Shown here piece after piece: positions 55,712-64,000 of a DNA stretch of 64,000 nt. The translations under genes and the position numbers were made by a program. The notes below the pieces were generated by a model that saw only the letters and a program-made list of their open reading frames with translations, made no database searches and was not told where the DNA came from. Location: contig NZ_WTYV01000002.1 in assembly GCF_009827655.1 (NCBI RefSeq), positions 558,657 through 622,656 of the forward strand, written 5' to 3'. The number at the start of each line of letters is the position of its first letter. The first letter of the stretch is position 1. Origin of the DNA: Alteraurantiacibacter buctensis (GTDB taxonomy: Bacteria > Pseudomonadota > Alphaproteobacteria > Sphingomonadales > Sphingomonadaceae).

Positions 55712-57475
55712 TCAGCTTTCAGCCGTACTGGTGCGCAGCTTGGGTTTCTCGTCCAGGGCGGCGTCCTGCTGGATGCGTTCGCGGAATTCGTCGCGCTTCT
55801 CGTGGATGCTGGCAATCACCGGCCCCATGGCTACGCCCAGCTCCACCAATGCTGCTTCCGACAATTGCAGGCTGCTTTCCAACGTCTCCGGCACGGCCAC
55901 GGTTGCACCAGCTTTGTAGAGTTCAGTCGCGTGGAATGTATCGCGGGCGCGGGCGATGATCGGCAGATCCGGATAGGCAGCGCGCAGTTTCCTGACCAGT
56001 TGCTGGGCCAGCACATGCTCGTCCATCGTCAGGATCACCGCCGGGCATTCTGCCATGCCCAGTTTGTCGAGCAGGTCACCGCGTGCGGCGTTGCCATAGA
56101 GCGCCTTGAAACCGGCGTTGCGCGCGTGGTCGATGATGTCTGAATCAGAATCGATGCCGACGTAAGGTTTGCCGTGGCGGTCCAGCATTTCCGCCACCAG
56201 CCGGCCCACTCGGCCAAGGCCGATCACGATCACCCGCGGCGTCGCATCGCGATGGTCGGCATCGTCTAGGCTTGGGGCCGGTTCGACCCTGCGGCCCGCC
56301 ACCCTGCCAAGGCGCGCCAGCAGCGGAGTGACGGTAAGTCCCAGCGCGATCACCACCTGCCAGAATTGCGCAGTTGCCGCGCTAACGATGCTGGCCTGTG
56401 CGGCGGCGGCAAGCACGATCAGGGAGGTTTCGGAAGGGCTGGCCATCAGGATACCGGTCTCGGTCGCGGTTCCGGCACGCGCACCCATCAGGCGCAATAG
56501 CACGCCGGTCACCACCGCCTTCAGCGCCAGCACGCCCACTACGGCCCCGGCAATGGCCCACAGGTTGCTCCACAGCATGGTGACGTCGATCGCCATGCCC
56601 ACGGTGATCAGGAAGATGCCCAGGGCCAGGCCCTTGAACGGATCAATGATTGCCTCGACCTCGGAATGATACTCGGTCTCGGCGATCAGCAGGCCGGCGA
56701 TCAGGGCACCCACGATGGGCGACAGGCCGACGAGCTGGGTCGCAAGGGCCGAGGTGAGCACCACCAGCAGGCTGGCGGCCATGAACAATTCGCTGCTCTT
56801 GGCCCGCGCGGCGGAGGCGAACAGGCGTGGCAGGAAAAACCGTCCTGCCACCATCATTACCAGCACCACCAGCGCGCCCTGCCACAGGGTGGTGAGCAAG
56901 CCGGAAAAACCTTCGGCATCGGCATAGGGAGCAAGCGCGCCGAGGATGAAGATGATCGGCACGATCATAATATCCTCGAACAGCAGCATCGACAGCGCCG
57001 CCCGGCCCACCGGGGTGCGGGTGCCGGAAATGGGCAGCACCAGCGCGGTGGAGGAGAAGGCCAGGGCAAAGCCCAAGGCAGCAGCGGCCACCAGCGGCTG
57101 GCCGTTGGCAAAGAAAGCCAGCGCCAGCAGCGAACCGATTATCAGCAATTCGAGAGCGCCGAGGCCGAAGACCAGCTTCCTGAGCTGCCATAACCGGTTG
57201 AAGGATAATTCCAGACCGATCGTGAACAGCAACAGGATGATGCCGAATTCGGCAAACGGGGCCAGGCTCTCGGTGCTGCTGATTGTCACCCAGTAAAGCC
57301 AGGGCATCTCCGGCACCAGGCGACCCAGGCCGAAGGGCCCCACAAGCACGCCTACCAGGATGAACCCAATGATCGGCGTGATGCGGAAGCGGGCGAACAG
57401 CGGGATGACAATCCCCGCCGCGCCCAGGATCACCAGCGCGTCGGACATCAGCGGGGATATGGTATCGGCGTGCAT
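55712..57475 (-). CDS. Monovalent cation:proton antiporter (CPA2, KefB/YbaL-like) with RCK domain
   Basis: 587 residues from the ATG at 57475 (an upstream ATG at 57514 adds 13 polar residues). Twelve to thirteen membrane helices (first: ALVILGAAGIVIPLFARFRI), antiporter core FAEFGIILLLFTIGLELSF and ALAFSSTALVLPI, then a cytoplasmic TrkA-N/RCK domain with the Rossmann GLGRVGRLVAEML and GIDSDSDIIDHARN. Such proteins export K+ or Na+ in exchange for protons, gated by NAD(H) or glutathione conjugates; which one is not visible. Convergent with alaS. Confidence 0.92.
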   Translation of the reverse strand: MHADTISPLMSDALVILGAAGIVIPLFARFRITPIIGFILVGVLVGPFGLGRLVPEMPWLYWVTISSTESLAPFAEFGIILLLFTIGLELSFNRLWQLRKLVFGLGALELLIIGSLLALAFFANGQPLVAAAALGFALAFSSTALVLPISGTRTPVGRAALSMLLFEDIMIVPIIFILGALAPYADAEGFSGLLTTLWQGALVVLVMMVAGRFFLPRLFASAARAKSSELFMAASLLVVLTSALATQLVGLSPIVGALIAGLLIAETEYHSEVEAIIDPFKGLALGIFLITVGMAIDVTMLWSNLWAIAGAVVGVLALKAVVTGVLLRLMGARAGTATETGILMASPSETSLIVLAAAAQASIVSAATAQFWQVVIALGLTVTPLLARLGRVAGRRVEPAPSLDDADHRDATPRVIVIGLGRVGRLVAEMLDRHGKPYVGIDSDSDIIDHARNAGFKALYGNAARGDLLDKLGMAECPAVILTMDEHVLAQQLVRKLRAAYPDLPIIARARDTFHATELYKAGATVAVPETLESSLQLSEAALVELGVAMGPVIASIHEKRDEFRERIQQDAALDEKPKLRTSTAES

Positions 57476-57528
57476 CGCTCGCCGACTATGGCAGGGACCA
57501 ACCGCTTGCCGCAATGCACAAATGAACA

Positions 57529-57557
57529 GGGCGGAAGCTGATCAACAGCTCCCGCCC
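57529..57557 (-). terminator. Hairpin after icd, possible terminator
   Basis: GGGCGG..AGCTG (57529-57540) pairs with CAGCT..CCGCCC (57546-57557) with one internal mismatch and a 5-base loop, 33 bases past the icd stop. The following T-run on the minus strand is poor, so it may act weakly. Confidence 0.5.
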
Positions 57558-57589
57558 CGAATGTTAGTCTGCCGGTTGGCGGGCCGGAA

Positions 57590-58819
57590 TCAGCCCAGGC
57601 CCTGGGCCTTCATTTCCTCTTCCAGGGCAACGCGGATTGCCTCGAAGAACTGCTCCGTGGTCATCCAGGCCTGGTCCGGGCCGATCAGCAGGGCCAGGTC
57701 CTTGGTCATCTTGCCGTCTTCCACGCACTGGATGCAGACCCGCTCCAGCGTTTCGGCAAAGGCCACCACATCCGGCGTGTTGTCGAACCGGCCACGATAG
57801 ATCAGGCCGCGGGTCCAGGCGAAGATGCTGGCGATCGGGTTGGTGCTGGTCGCCTTGCCCTGCTGGTGCTGGCGATAGTGGCGGGTAACGGTGCCGTGGG
57901 CGGCCTCGGCTTCCACGGTCTTGCCGTCCGGGGTCATCAGCACGCTGGTCATCAGGCCCAGCGAACCGAAGCCCTGCGCCACGACGTCGCTCTGCACGTC
58001 ACCGTCGTAGTTCTTGCAGGCCCAGACGAACTTGCCGCTCCACTTCAGGGCACTGGCGACCATGTCGTCGATCAGGCGGTGTTCGTATATGATGCCCAAT
58101 TCCTCGAACTTCTCCTTGAAGCCCTCGGTGTTGAACACTTCCTCGAACAGGTCCTTGAAGCGGCCATCGTACTTCTTGATGATGGTGTTCTTGGTGCTGA
58201 GGTACACCGGCCAATTGCGGTCGATGCCATAGTTGAAGCTGGCGCGGGCGAAATCCCGGATCGAATCGTCGAGGTTGTACATCGACATGGCCACGCCGGG
58301 GGCCTTGAACTGGTAGACTTCGCGGTCGATAACTTCGCCGTTGTCGCCTTCCCACACCAGGCGCAGCTTGCCGGGGCTAGGGACCAGGAAGTCGGTGGCG
58401 CGGTACTGGTCGCCGAAGGCATGGCGGCCAACCACGATGGGATCGGTCCAGCCCGGCACCAGGCGAGGCACGTTGGAAATCACGATCGGTTCGCGGAAGA
58501 TGGTGCCGCCCAGGATGTTGCGGATGGTGCCGTTGGGAGACTTGTACATCTCCTTCAGGTTGAATTCCTTCACGCGGGCTTCGTCCGGCGTGATGGTGGC
58601 GCACTTCACGCCCACGCCGTACTGCTTGATGGCATTGGCGGCATCGATGGTGATCTGGTCGTCCGTCTCGTCACGCTTCTGGACGGACAGGTCGTAATAC
58701 TTCAGCTCAACGTCCAGGTATGGGAGGATCAGCCGTTCGCGGATCCACTCCCAGATGATGCGGGTCATTTCGTCGCCGTCGAGTTCGACGATCGGGGTCT
58801 GGACTTTGATCTTGGCCAT
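57590..58819 (-). CDS. icd: NADP-dependent isocitrate dehydrogenase
   Basis: 409 residues, the homodimeric eukaryote-like (type II) form rather than the E. coli type. It decarboxylates isocitrate to 2-oxoglutarate in the TCA cycle. Motifs: [15 protein letters not shown] at the start, [20 protein letters not shown] for isocitrate binding, [20 protein letters not shown], and [20 protein letters not shown] with the NADP-selecting Arg/His. Located between the antiporter gene and the polyketide cluster on the same strand. Start supported by the conserved MAKIKV N-terminus. Confidence 0.97.
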   Translation of the reverse strand: MAKIKVQTPIVELDGDEMTRIIWEWIRERLILPYLDVELKYYDLSVQKRDETDDQITIDAANAIKQYGVGVKCATITPDEARVKEFNLKEMYKSPNGTIRNILGGTIFREPIVISNVPRLVPGWTDPIVVGRHAFGDQYRATDFLVPSPGKLRLVWEGDNGEVIDREVYQFKAPGVAMSMYNLDDSIRDFARASFNYGIDRNWPVYLSTKNTIIKKYDGRFKDLFEEVFNTEGFKEKFEELGIIYEHRLIDDMVASALKWSGKFVWACKNYDGDVQSDVVAQGFGSLGLMTSVLMTPDGKTVEAEAAHGTVTRHYRQHQQGKATSTNPIASIFAWTRGLIYRGRFDNTPDVVAFAETLERVCIQCVEDGKMTKDLALLIGPDQAWMTTEQFFEAIRVALEEEMKAQGLG

Positions 58820-58879
58820 GCGCGGGTCCTTGGCTGAAAGAGGCTGAACAGGTGTGGCCGCCTCTTAGCAGGGGCACCG

Positions 58880-59980
58880 TCAGGCGCAAGAGAGGTGGGG
58901 AAGCGCGATCCGCGTGCGGGCCATCAGCAGTTCGGCCAGGCCGGGCACGATGTGTACGGCGGCGAGCGCCAGCGGCTGGACCAACGGATTTTCAGCCAGT
59001 GCCCGGGCGGCGGCAGCCACTGCCAGCGGCGGGCATGCGGCGCGGGCGAGGGCGGTCTGGTAGGCCGGGGCAGCCGCAGCGCCTCCGCCCAGCAAGTGCT
59101 GCGCCGCAAGCTGGCCGCTGGCGAGAGCAATGCCCATGCCTTCCCCTGCCAGCGAGGGGATGACCGCCGCCTGGTCCCCCAGCCGGAACAGACCGGGGAC
59201 CGTCTCGCGCGCGATGAAGCGGTAGGGTACGCTCCCCACGCTGTCCAAGGGCGCTGCCTGCCAGCCCGCCTCCAGTCGATCGCCGAAGTTGCGGTGCTGT
59301 CTGGCGAGTTGCTCAAGCAGCCTTGCCGGCGATCCGCCGGCGCCTGCCAGCAGCGATTTCCTGACGGCCAGGCAAATGTTTGCAGTGCCATCCTCCTGCA
59401 GGACGATCCCGGCATAGCCGCCCTTGAACAGATGCAACTCGATCATGCCGGTCAGTTCGCGGGACAGCGTGGCCGAGGGGGACAGTCGCAGGCGCAGGCC
59501 CAGCGCCGGATCGCTGGCCGTGCGCGGACGGGGCAGGCCGCGCACGTCATGCTTCCCGGTGGCCAACAACAGGGCGGAGCCCTGCCAGTCCCGGCGGCCC
59601 CGGGCCATCAGTCTCTCCACCTCGCGCACGTGCTCCACCGCCAGGTCTGCCCCGGCAGCCAGGGCACGCTGCCGCAGGGCATTGTCCAGCGCGTACCGCG
59701 AAAGCCCCCAGGCCGGAGCGGGTAGCGGGGCGTCGGCCCGGCGCCTGCCGGCAAACAGGCGCAGGCGCGTGACCCGATGGGCCCCCAGTGCCTCGGGCGA
59801 CAGGTCAAGCGCCTGCAATTGCCTGGCGCTGCGCCATGACAGGAAGCCGCCGCACAGGGCATCGCCAGCGTCGGCGTGACGGTCGAGCAGCAGCGGTCGC
59901 GCCCCAGCGCGTGCCAAGACGATGGCACAGGCGCAACCCGCCGGGCCTGCGCCCAGGATCAGCGGACCTTGGTGACGCAT
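58880..59980 (-). CDS. FAD-dependent oxidoreductase (geranylgeranyl-reductase/halogenase-like) of the type III PKS cluster
   Basis: 366 residues. N-terminal FAD motif LILGAGPAGCACAIVLARAG (GxGxxG), a second FAD site GLFRLGDQAAVIPSLAGEGMGIAL (GD motif), and overall layout of class A flavoprotein oxidoreductases/geranylgeranyl reductases. Its start overlaps the methyltransferase gene by 22 bases. In this context it probably oxidises or reduces the polyketide made by the adjacent type III synthase. There is no signal peptide. Product unknown. Confidence 0.85.
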   Translation of the reverse strand: MRHQGPLILGAGPAGCACAIVLARAGARPLLLDRHADAGDALCGGFLSWRSARQLQALDLSPEALGAHRVTRLRLFAGRRRADAPLPAPAWGLSRYALDNALRQRALAAGADLAVEHVREVERLMARGRRDWQGSALLLATGKHDVRGLPRPRTASDPALGLRLRLSPSATLSRELTGMIELHLFKGGYAGIVLQEDGTANICLAVRKSLLAGAGGSPARLLEQLARQHRNFGDRLEAGWQAAPLDSVGSVPYRFIARETVPGLFRLGDQAAVIPSLAGEGMGIALASGQLAAQHLLGGGAAAAPAYQTALARAACPPLAVAAAARALAENPLVQPLALAAVHIVPGLAELLMARTRIALPHLSCA

Positions 59981-60645
59981 AGCCGGAAAGGAAAGACGCG
60001 CTTGATGCTGGCACCGGCAACCCCGGCTTCAGCCAGGATCGGGGGCCACTCGTCGGGCCGGTAGGAACGGGCGATCGAGGTCTGGCCATCCTGCCGCACG
60101 ATCGGGTGGCAGGCCATCAGCCGGGCCAGCACGGGATAGCCGTAATAGGCGAGGACGTGCCGGTGCAGGTCGTTGACCAGCCAGCCAGCCCGGGCCTCGG
60201 CTTCCATGAAGCGCAGGAAGGCCACCAGCTGCTCGTGCGTCATATGATGGGCGACCAGGCTTGAGACGATGCAATCCCAGCCCTGGCCGGCCAGTTCGGC
60301 ATAGTCGCCGGTGACAAAGGTTATGGGCGACCACGAATTGGTTGCGGCACGGGCGGCATCCTCGCTGCGGGGGTTGAGGTCCACCCCGACGAGTCGCATG
60401 GACTTGCCCTTGCGTCGGCCCCATTCGGCGATGCGGCGCAACATGTCGCCATGACCGAACCCGACATCGAGCAGGGAAAAGTCATTCCGGTGCGCAAGGG
60501 CACGCTCGAGGAATGCAAAGGTCGGGCGTGCGGCCATGGTTATCGTGTTGACCCTGGCCAGGCTTCTCAGCACGGCATCGTATGTGGCAGGCGGCAGGTC
60601 CGCTGCGTCCATCAATTCATTGGTCTGCCGGCGCTCAGCCAGCAT
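59959..60645 (-). CDS. SAM-dependent methyltransferase of the type III PKS cluster
   Basis: 228 residues from the ATG at 60645, which overlaps the polyketide synthase stop by 11 bases; a TTG at 60678 would overlap by 44. SAM motif DFSLLDVGFGHGDMLRRIAE (about 56-75), VGVDLNPRSEDAAR, and SSLVAHHMTHEQLVAFLRF. It is the type found with bacterial type III polyketide synthases, where it methylates a hydroxyl or ring carbon of the product. Sandwiched in overlap between the synthase and the FAD enzyme, so one operon. Confidence 0.85.
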   Translation of the reverse strand: MLAERRQTNELMDAADLPPATYDAVLRSLARVNTITMAARPTFAFLERALAHRNDFSLLDVGFGHGDMLRRIAEWGRRKGKSMRLVGVDLNPRSEDAARAATNSWSPITFVTGDYAELAGQGWDCIVSSLVAHHMTHEQLVAFLRFMEAEARAGWLVNDLHRHVLAYYGYPVLARLMACHPIVRQDGQTSIARSYRPDEWPPILAEAGVAGASIKRVFPFRLCVTKVR

Positions 60646-61696
60646 TTGCTGCGTTCCAGCCAAACCGAACCCCCTCAAGCGCCAGACCGGGCCCGAACGC
60701 GATTGCCACGCCGTCCGGCGGCTGCTGGTCCCACATGTCTTGCAGGACGAACATCACACTGGCCGACGACATGTTGCCATAGCGCTCGAGAACGCTGCGT
60801 GACACGATCAGCGAATCTGCTTCCAGGCGCAAGCCGCGTTCGACCGCATCGAGGATCGAGCGGCCCCCGGGGTGGACGGCAAAGCTGGTCACTCCATCAG
60901 GGGCCAGAATTGGCGCAAGGTTGGCATCGTCCAGCGCATTGGCGAGCAGGGCAGGGACGGCGCCCGACAAGTGCATGGCGAAGCCGGTGTCGCCCAGGGT
61001 CCAGGTGATCAGGTCGGCGCTGTCCTCCAGCACCCGGCTGATGCCGGCACCAAGGCCCAGGCCAGGCCCCTCGGCACAGACCAGCGCTGCAGCCGCCCCG
61101 TCAGCAAATTGGCGCATGGCCAGCAGGCCTTCAAGACTGTCGGTCTGTTGCAGGTGCAGGGTGCACAGTTCCACGGCCACCACCAGCACGCGAGCCTGCC
61201 GCTGGGAGCGGACAATGTGCCCCGCCGTGCGCAGCGCGGTGATCCCGGCATAGCAACCCATGAAGCCGATCGAGACGCGCTCCACGTCTGGCGCAAGGCC
61301 AAGCCGCCGGGCAATCACTTGGTCTAGACCGGGGGCCATGAAGCCGGTGCAGCTGGCCACCACCAGATGGGTGATTCCCCCCAGATCGCCCAGGCCCTCG
61401 ATGGCATCCAAGGCCAGCCGAGGTGCCTCGGTGGCAAATACGGCCATCCGCGTTGCCGTGGTGGGGAAATGGTCGGAAGCGTAAAAGTCTGCCGCTGTGG
61501 GGCGGCCTTCCCTTCCGTCCAGGACGCTGAAACGATGGGAAATGCCAGCCCTGTCAGCCATGCGGGCAAAAATTGTCCGCTGCCGGCCATCGCCGATCTG
61601 CCCTGCAGCCCAATCGTGAAACACGCTTTCGATTTGCCCGGCGGGAACGGCGCTGGCCAGCGCGGTTATCCGCGGTTTTGGGGGGTGCGACACCAT
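60635..61696 (-). CDS. Type III polyketide synthase (chalcone/stilbene synthase family)
   Basis: 353 residues with the thiolase fold of type III PKSs. Catalytic triad: C116 in VVASCTGFMAPG, H275 in FAVHPGGRSILDAV, N308 in RYGNMSSASVMFVL. It extends a starter acyl-CoA with malonyl-CoA and cyclises to alkylpyrone, resorcinol or naphthol products. First gene of a three-gene overlapping operon with a methyltransferase and a FAD oxidoreductase. An intrinsic terminator and tRNA-Val lie upstream, so it must have its own promoter in the short gap. Product type is inference. Confidence 0.94.
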   Translation of the reverse strand: MVSHPPKPRITALASAVPAGQIESVFHDWAAGQIGDGRQRTIFARMADRAGISHRFSVLDGREGRPTAADFYASDHFPTTATRMAVFATEAPRLALDAIEGLGDLGGITHLVVASCTGFMAPGLDQVIARRLGLAPDVERVSIGFMGCYAGITALRTAGHIVRSQRQARVLVVAVELCTLHLQQTDSLEGLLAMRQFADGAAAALVCAEGPGLGLGAGISRVLEDSADLITWTLGDTGFAMHLSGAVPALLANALDDANLAPILAPDGVTSFAVHPGGRSILDAVERGLRLEADSLIVSRSVLERYGNMSSASVMFVLQDMWDQQPPDGVAIAFGPGLALEGVRFGWNAANAG

Positions 61697-61747
61697 GGCT
61701 CTTGATAGGGAACCGGTGACCGGTGGAAAAGGTCCATGAAGGCCAAC

Positions 61748-61776
61748 AAAAAACCCGCCGGAGAAGGCGGGCTTTT
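61748..61776 (-). terminator. Intrinsic terminator after tRNA-Val
   Basis: CCCGCC-GGAGAA-GGCGGG (61754-61771) is a perfect 6-bp stem. On the minus strand it is followed by six T, on the plus strand by CTTTT, so it can work both ways. It ends the tRNA-Val transcript before the polyketide operon. Confidence 0.88.
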
Positions 61777-61789
61777 AGCGTTCAGCGAA

Positions 61790-61864
61790 TGGTGGGCGTA
61801 GCAAGGATTGAACTTGCGACCCCTACGATGTCAACATAGTGCTCTACCACTGAGCTATACGCCC
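61790..61864 (-). tRNA. tRNA-Val (GAC)
   Basis: A 75-base cloverleaf on the minus strand: acceptor GGGCGTA pairing with TACGCCC, D-arm AGCTCAGTGGTAGAGC, anticodon arm CTATG-TTGACAT-CGTAG with anticodon GAC, T-arm GCAAG-TTCAATC-CTTGC, and an encoded CCA end. Valine codon GUC is read. All arms pair. It stands alone, followed by an intrinsic terminator. No integrase or att repeat was seen beside it. Confidence 0.96.
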
Positions 61865-61927
61865 GCACCATTCGAGAGGCGGGCCATTAGCGCCGCCTGC
61901 CGCAGCTTTCAAGGGGTTTACGCGCGC

Positions 61928-62302
61928 TCAGACGCGCATCGGCACAGCATCCGCGAACATCCGCTCCACTTCAAGCACCAGATCGCGCAGGTGGAACGGC
62001 TTGGACAGCATCTTGGCGTGCGGGGCATCGCGGCTGGCCCGCAGGGTAACCGCCGCGAAGCCGGTGATGAACATCACCTTGGTGGTGGGGCTGATTTCAT
62101 TGCAGTATTGTGCAAGCTCGATGCCATCCATTTCCGGCATCACGATGTCGGACAGCAGCAGGTCGAAGATCTCGGTCTTCAGGTGGGGCAGCGCGGCCGT
62201 GCCACTGCCGACCGCCACCACGGAATAGCCCGCATTTTCCAGTGCGCGGCAGATGTAGCCGCGCATGGCTGCATCGTCTTCTGCCAGCAGGATCCGGATC
62301 AT
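61928..62302 (-). CDS. cpdR: Response regulator CpdR
   Basis: 124 residues, a stand-alone receiver. Acidic pair at residues 8-10 (AEDD), phosphoacceptor D52 in LLLSDIVMPEMDG, MFITGFAA, and the conserved Lys in MLSKPFHLRDL. Length, N-terminus MIRILLAEDDAAMRGYI and lack of an output domain match CpdR, which when unphosphorylated primes ClpXP to degrade PdeA, CtrA and others; it is phosphorylated through ChpT by CckA, whose gene is in this window. A few motif-alike receivers exist, so the symbol is likely, not certain. Confidence 0.88.
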   Translation of the reverse strand: MIRILLAEDDAAMRGYICRALENAGYSVVAVGSGTAALPHLKTEIFDLLLSDIVMPEMDGIELAQYCNEISPTTKVMFITGFAAVTLRASRDAPHAKMLSKPFHLRDLVLEVERMFADAVPMRV

Positions 62303-62440
62303 CGCGTGTTTCCCCCTCTCGGTGTTGCGTGACAGCGACCTAATTCACTTTCTGTTTCCCGCCACGCGTGATTTTCCGGGTGACCAGCTTTGGAACACCA
62401 GCCTTTGACTTGGTGGATGATTGGCTGCAGCACCGGGGCG

Positions 62441-63379
62441 ATGGTCAGGAAAGCGGCAGGATCACCCGATTCGTCAGGCATTCCCGGCGGCGTGCTGCCG
62501 GATGGGGGAGGCCTGCCCGCCTTTACGCTCAGCCCGCCACGCGCGGCGACAATTCCCGTGCTGATCGCGGTGCCCCATGCCGGCAGGGCCTATCCCGCGC
62601 CGCTGCTGGCCGCGATGCGGCATCCGCAACAGGCTCCACTGCGGCTGGAAGACCGGCTGGCCGACCTGCTGGCCGCACGGGTTGCGCAGGCCAGCGGGGC
62701 GGCACTGCTGGCGGCCCATGCACCGCGTGCCCTGATCGATCTCAACCGCGCGCCGGAAGACATGGACTGGGAGATGGTCGCGGGCGCGCCCCCTGCGGGC
62801 ACCCCGCGCCTTGCCGCCGGACGGCGCGCGCGCAGCGGGCTGGGGTTGGTTCCGCGCCGTCTGCAGGGGCTGGGGGAATTGTGGCGCGCGCAGTTGCCGG
62901 CTGCGGAACTGGAGGCCAGGATCGACCTGGTCCACCGTCCCTATCATCGCGCACTGGGCCAGGCGCTGGAAGAGCTGCGCGACCGCTGGGGTGCGGCCCT
63001 GCTGCTGGACCTGCATTCCATGCCGCCGCTGGGACCGAAGACCGGGCGCGATCCGGCACCCGATTTCGTCACCGGAGACCGCTATGGCTCTTCCTGTGCC
63101 GCAGGGTTGACGCTGGCGGCGGGTGATCACTTTGCCCGCAACGGCTGGCGGGCGGCGCACAACCGGCCCTATGCGGGCGGCTACGTGCTCGATCGCCATG
63201 GCGCGCCGCAGCGGCGGATCCATGCCCTGCAGGTGGAAGTATGCCGCGCCGCCTATCTCGACCCCGCGCTGAGCCAGCCGGGCGACGGGCTGGAGGCGGT
63301 GGTGGACGTGCTCACCGGGCTGGTGCGGCGGCTGGTGGACGAGCTTGCCGGTCCGGCCCAGGCCCTGGCGGCCGAATAG
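62441..63379 (+). CDS. N-formylglutamate amidohydrolase family protein
   Basis: 312 residues from the ATG at 62441; an earlier in-frame ATG at 62390 adds 17 residues and cannot be excluded. Family motifs: VLIAVPHAGRAYPAPLL, HAPRALIDLNRAPEDMDW, ALLLDLHSMPPLG with metal-binding residues, and AHNRPYAGGYVL...LQVEVCRAAYLD. The enzyme releases formate (or another acyl) from N-acyl glutamate-like substrates, as HutG does in histidine degradation; no hut genes are nearby, so the substrate is uncertain. Diverges from cpdR. Confidence 0.87.
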   Translation: MVRKAAGSPDSSGIPGGVLPDGGGLPAFTLSPPRAATIPVLIAVPHAGRAYPAPLLAAMRHPQQAPLRLEDRLADLLAARVAQASGAALLAAHAPRALIDLNRAPEDMDWEMVAGAPPAGTPRLAAGRRARSGLGLVPRRLQGLGELWRAQLPAAELEARIDLVHRPYHRALGQALEELRDRWGAALLLDLHSMPPLGPKTGRDPAPDFVTGDRYGSSCAAGLTLAAGDHFARNGWRAAHNRPYAGGYVLDRHGAPQRRIHALQVEVCRAAYLDPALSQPGDGLEAVVDVLTGLVRRLVDELAGPAQALAAE

Positions 63380-63388
63380 CGCGGACAT

Positions 63389-63424
63389 AAAAAAGCCGCC
63401 TCGCGCTTGTGGGCACGAGGCGGC
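63389..63424 (-). terminator. Strong intrinsic terminator, minus strand
   Basis: GCCGCCTCG (63395-63403) pairs perfectly with CGAGGCGGC (63416-63424); on the minus strand six T follow. No protein gene ends just upstream on this strand, because the next minus-strand gene has its own terminator at 63549-63579. So this one should end a separate short transcript. Confidence 0.8.
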
Positions 63425-63540
63425 CAAGGTTCAGGGAGGAATGCACTGGGTGCATCCGTCACCACCGACCATGAGGGGAGCCGGGGGACGCACCTGACGT
63501 AATCGTCCTTCATTGCAAATCAAGGGCAGAATTGTCGCGC
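63389..63540 (-). ncRNA. Candidate small RNA between two terminators
   Basis: The 125 bases between the two minus-strand terminators contain no convincing protein. On the minus strand they include a hairpin GGATGCAC-CCA-GTGCATTCC directly followed by TCCCT, a CCTCC-type anti-ribosome-binding-site motif, and then the strong terminator. This is the layout of alphaproteobacterial trans-acting small RNAs. The 5' end is a guess, since no clear promoter was identified. It might instead be an untranslated leader or a tiny gene. Confidence 0.4.
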
Positions 63541-63548
63541 ACAGATAC

Positions 63549-63579
63549 AAAAAGGGCGGCACCCTGCGATGCCGCCCTT
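63549..63579 (-). terminator. Intrinsic terminator of the SapC-family gene
   Basis: AAGGGCGGCA (63552-63561) pairs perfectly with TGCCGCCCTT (63570-63579) and five T follow on the minus strand. It begins 32 bases after the SapC-family stop codon. Confidence 0.88.
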
Positions 63580-63610
63580 CCGGTTAATCTGTCCGCAATC
63601 TGCGGGTTGA

Positions 63611-64000
63611 TCAGGCCAGCGCCGGGCCGGTACCCTGGTCGGTCGCGCGGGCGAAAACCACGCGCAGAAGGTCCAGCGACATCAGGTGGGCGTAGATCAG
63701 GCCCAGCATGCCGCTCTCGTTCATCTTGCGCAGTTGGTCACCGCGCAGTTCACGCAGCTTGTTCTCGTCGACCATCTTGAAGCCGCGGTAGATGAAGGGC
63801 TGGCCGGTGCCGTCGGCGCGGTTGATGGCCACTTCGCCTTCCATCAGCAGCTCCAGTGCGTTGAGCTCGTCCACGAAGGCCTTGGTGCGCAGGCCCGCTT
63901 CCTCGAACTTCTGGCAGAAGTTGAGCAGTTCCTGGGTGTGGGCGGTGGGGGTGGCATCGTCATTGAACAGCGCCGAACCGTCGTCGAACGCACCCAGCAG
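63611..64000 (-). CDS. SapC-family protein, C-terminal part (runs off the window)
   Basis: 130 codons of the C-terminus are visible; the frame is open to the window end, so the start lies beyond. The wording LFNDDATPTAHTQELLNFCQ, AFVDELNALELLMEGEV, MVDENKLRELRGDQLRKM and GMLGLIYAHLMSLDLLRVVF is typical of SapC-family proteins of sphingomonads, small cytoplasmic alpha/beta proteins named after a Campylobacter S-layer-linked protein, often next to TonB-receptor or tryptophan halogenase genes. Role not established. Terminator at 63549-63579. Confidence 0.85.
   Translation of the reverse strand: MLGAFDDGSALFNDDATPTAHTQELLNFCQKFEEAGLRTKAFVDELNALELLMEGEVAINRADGTGQPFIYRGFKMVDENKLRELRGDQLRKMNESGMLGLIYAHLMSLDLLRVVFARATDQGTGPALA

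Noticed and set aside
61790-61864. tRNA-Val as an integration site for an island
   Set aside because: Neighbours are host-like and no repeat of the tRNA 3' end was seen in the window.

Overview
The window is GC-rich, densely packed bacterial chromosome from an alphaproteobacterium, most likely a sphingomonad of the Erythrobacter/Altererythrobacter/Novosphingobium kind. The evidence is the gene set and order: the CckA histidine kinase and its CpdR partner; recA followed by alaS and an NADP isocitrate dehydrogenase; and small families common in this order (DUF4169, SapC-type protein, glycine-zipper protein, tandem DUF4139 proteins). Alphaproteobacterial GTTC-N7-GTTC LexA boxes lie in front of both uvrA and recA. 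The genus is inference, because no rRNA gene is present.

Layout. 0-6 kb: cell-wall hydrolase, M3 peptidase lipoprotein, RNA 2',3'-cyclic phosphodiesterase, and an acyltransferase-SGNH membrane protein, all on the minus strand. 6.2-9.2 kb: SOS-controlled uvrA, followed by a second, out-of-frame copy of its last ~35 codons. 9.3-11.9 kb: one strikingly AT-rich gene for an 841-residue protein combining a HEPN-like RNase motif, a STAND-type NTPase, TPR-like helices and a C-terminal cold-shock-like domain. This is the best candidate for an accessory, probably anti-phage, system. 12-13.9 kb: a small-gene/HTH-gene pair with a palindromic repeat inserted in frame, and an RlpA-type protein. 13.9-14.7 kb: non-coding. 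14.7-32.7 kb: argG, MATE exporter, cfa coupled to a soluble sugar dehydrogenase, an SDR / cytochrome b / molybdopterin-oxidoreductase operon, a second sugar dehydrogenase, a NAD synthetase fused to an N-terminal HTH domain with a palindrome at its start, an MFS transporter and an amidohydrolase. 32.8-44.3 kb: PhzF, rlmN-MOSC pair, outer-membrane barrel, the tightly coupled lytic transglycosylase-greB-DUF4169-small protein cluster, dapA, S9 peptidase and smpB. 44.4-58.8 kb: DUF2062, cckA, two DUF4139 proteins, recA, methyltransferase, alaS, CPA2 antiporter and icd. 58.9-64 kb: a three-gene type III polyketide cluster, tRNA-Val(GAC), cpdR, an N-formylglutamate amidohydrolase family gene, a possible small RNA, and the end of a SapC-family gene running off the window.

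Most of the window is housekeeping. Two genes link to DNA-damage control (uvrA, recA) and two to cell-cycle phosphorelay (cckA, cpdR). The accessory content is the AT-rich HEPN-STAND gene beside the scarred uvrA end, the type III polyketide operon, and some repeat elements. All assignments rest on reading motifs and gene order in the sequence; no database search was run.
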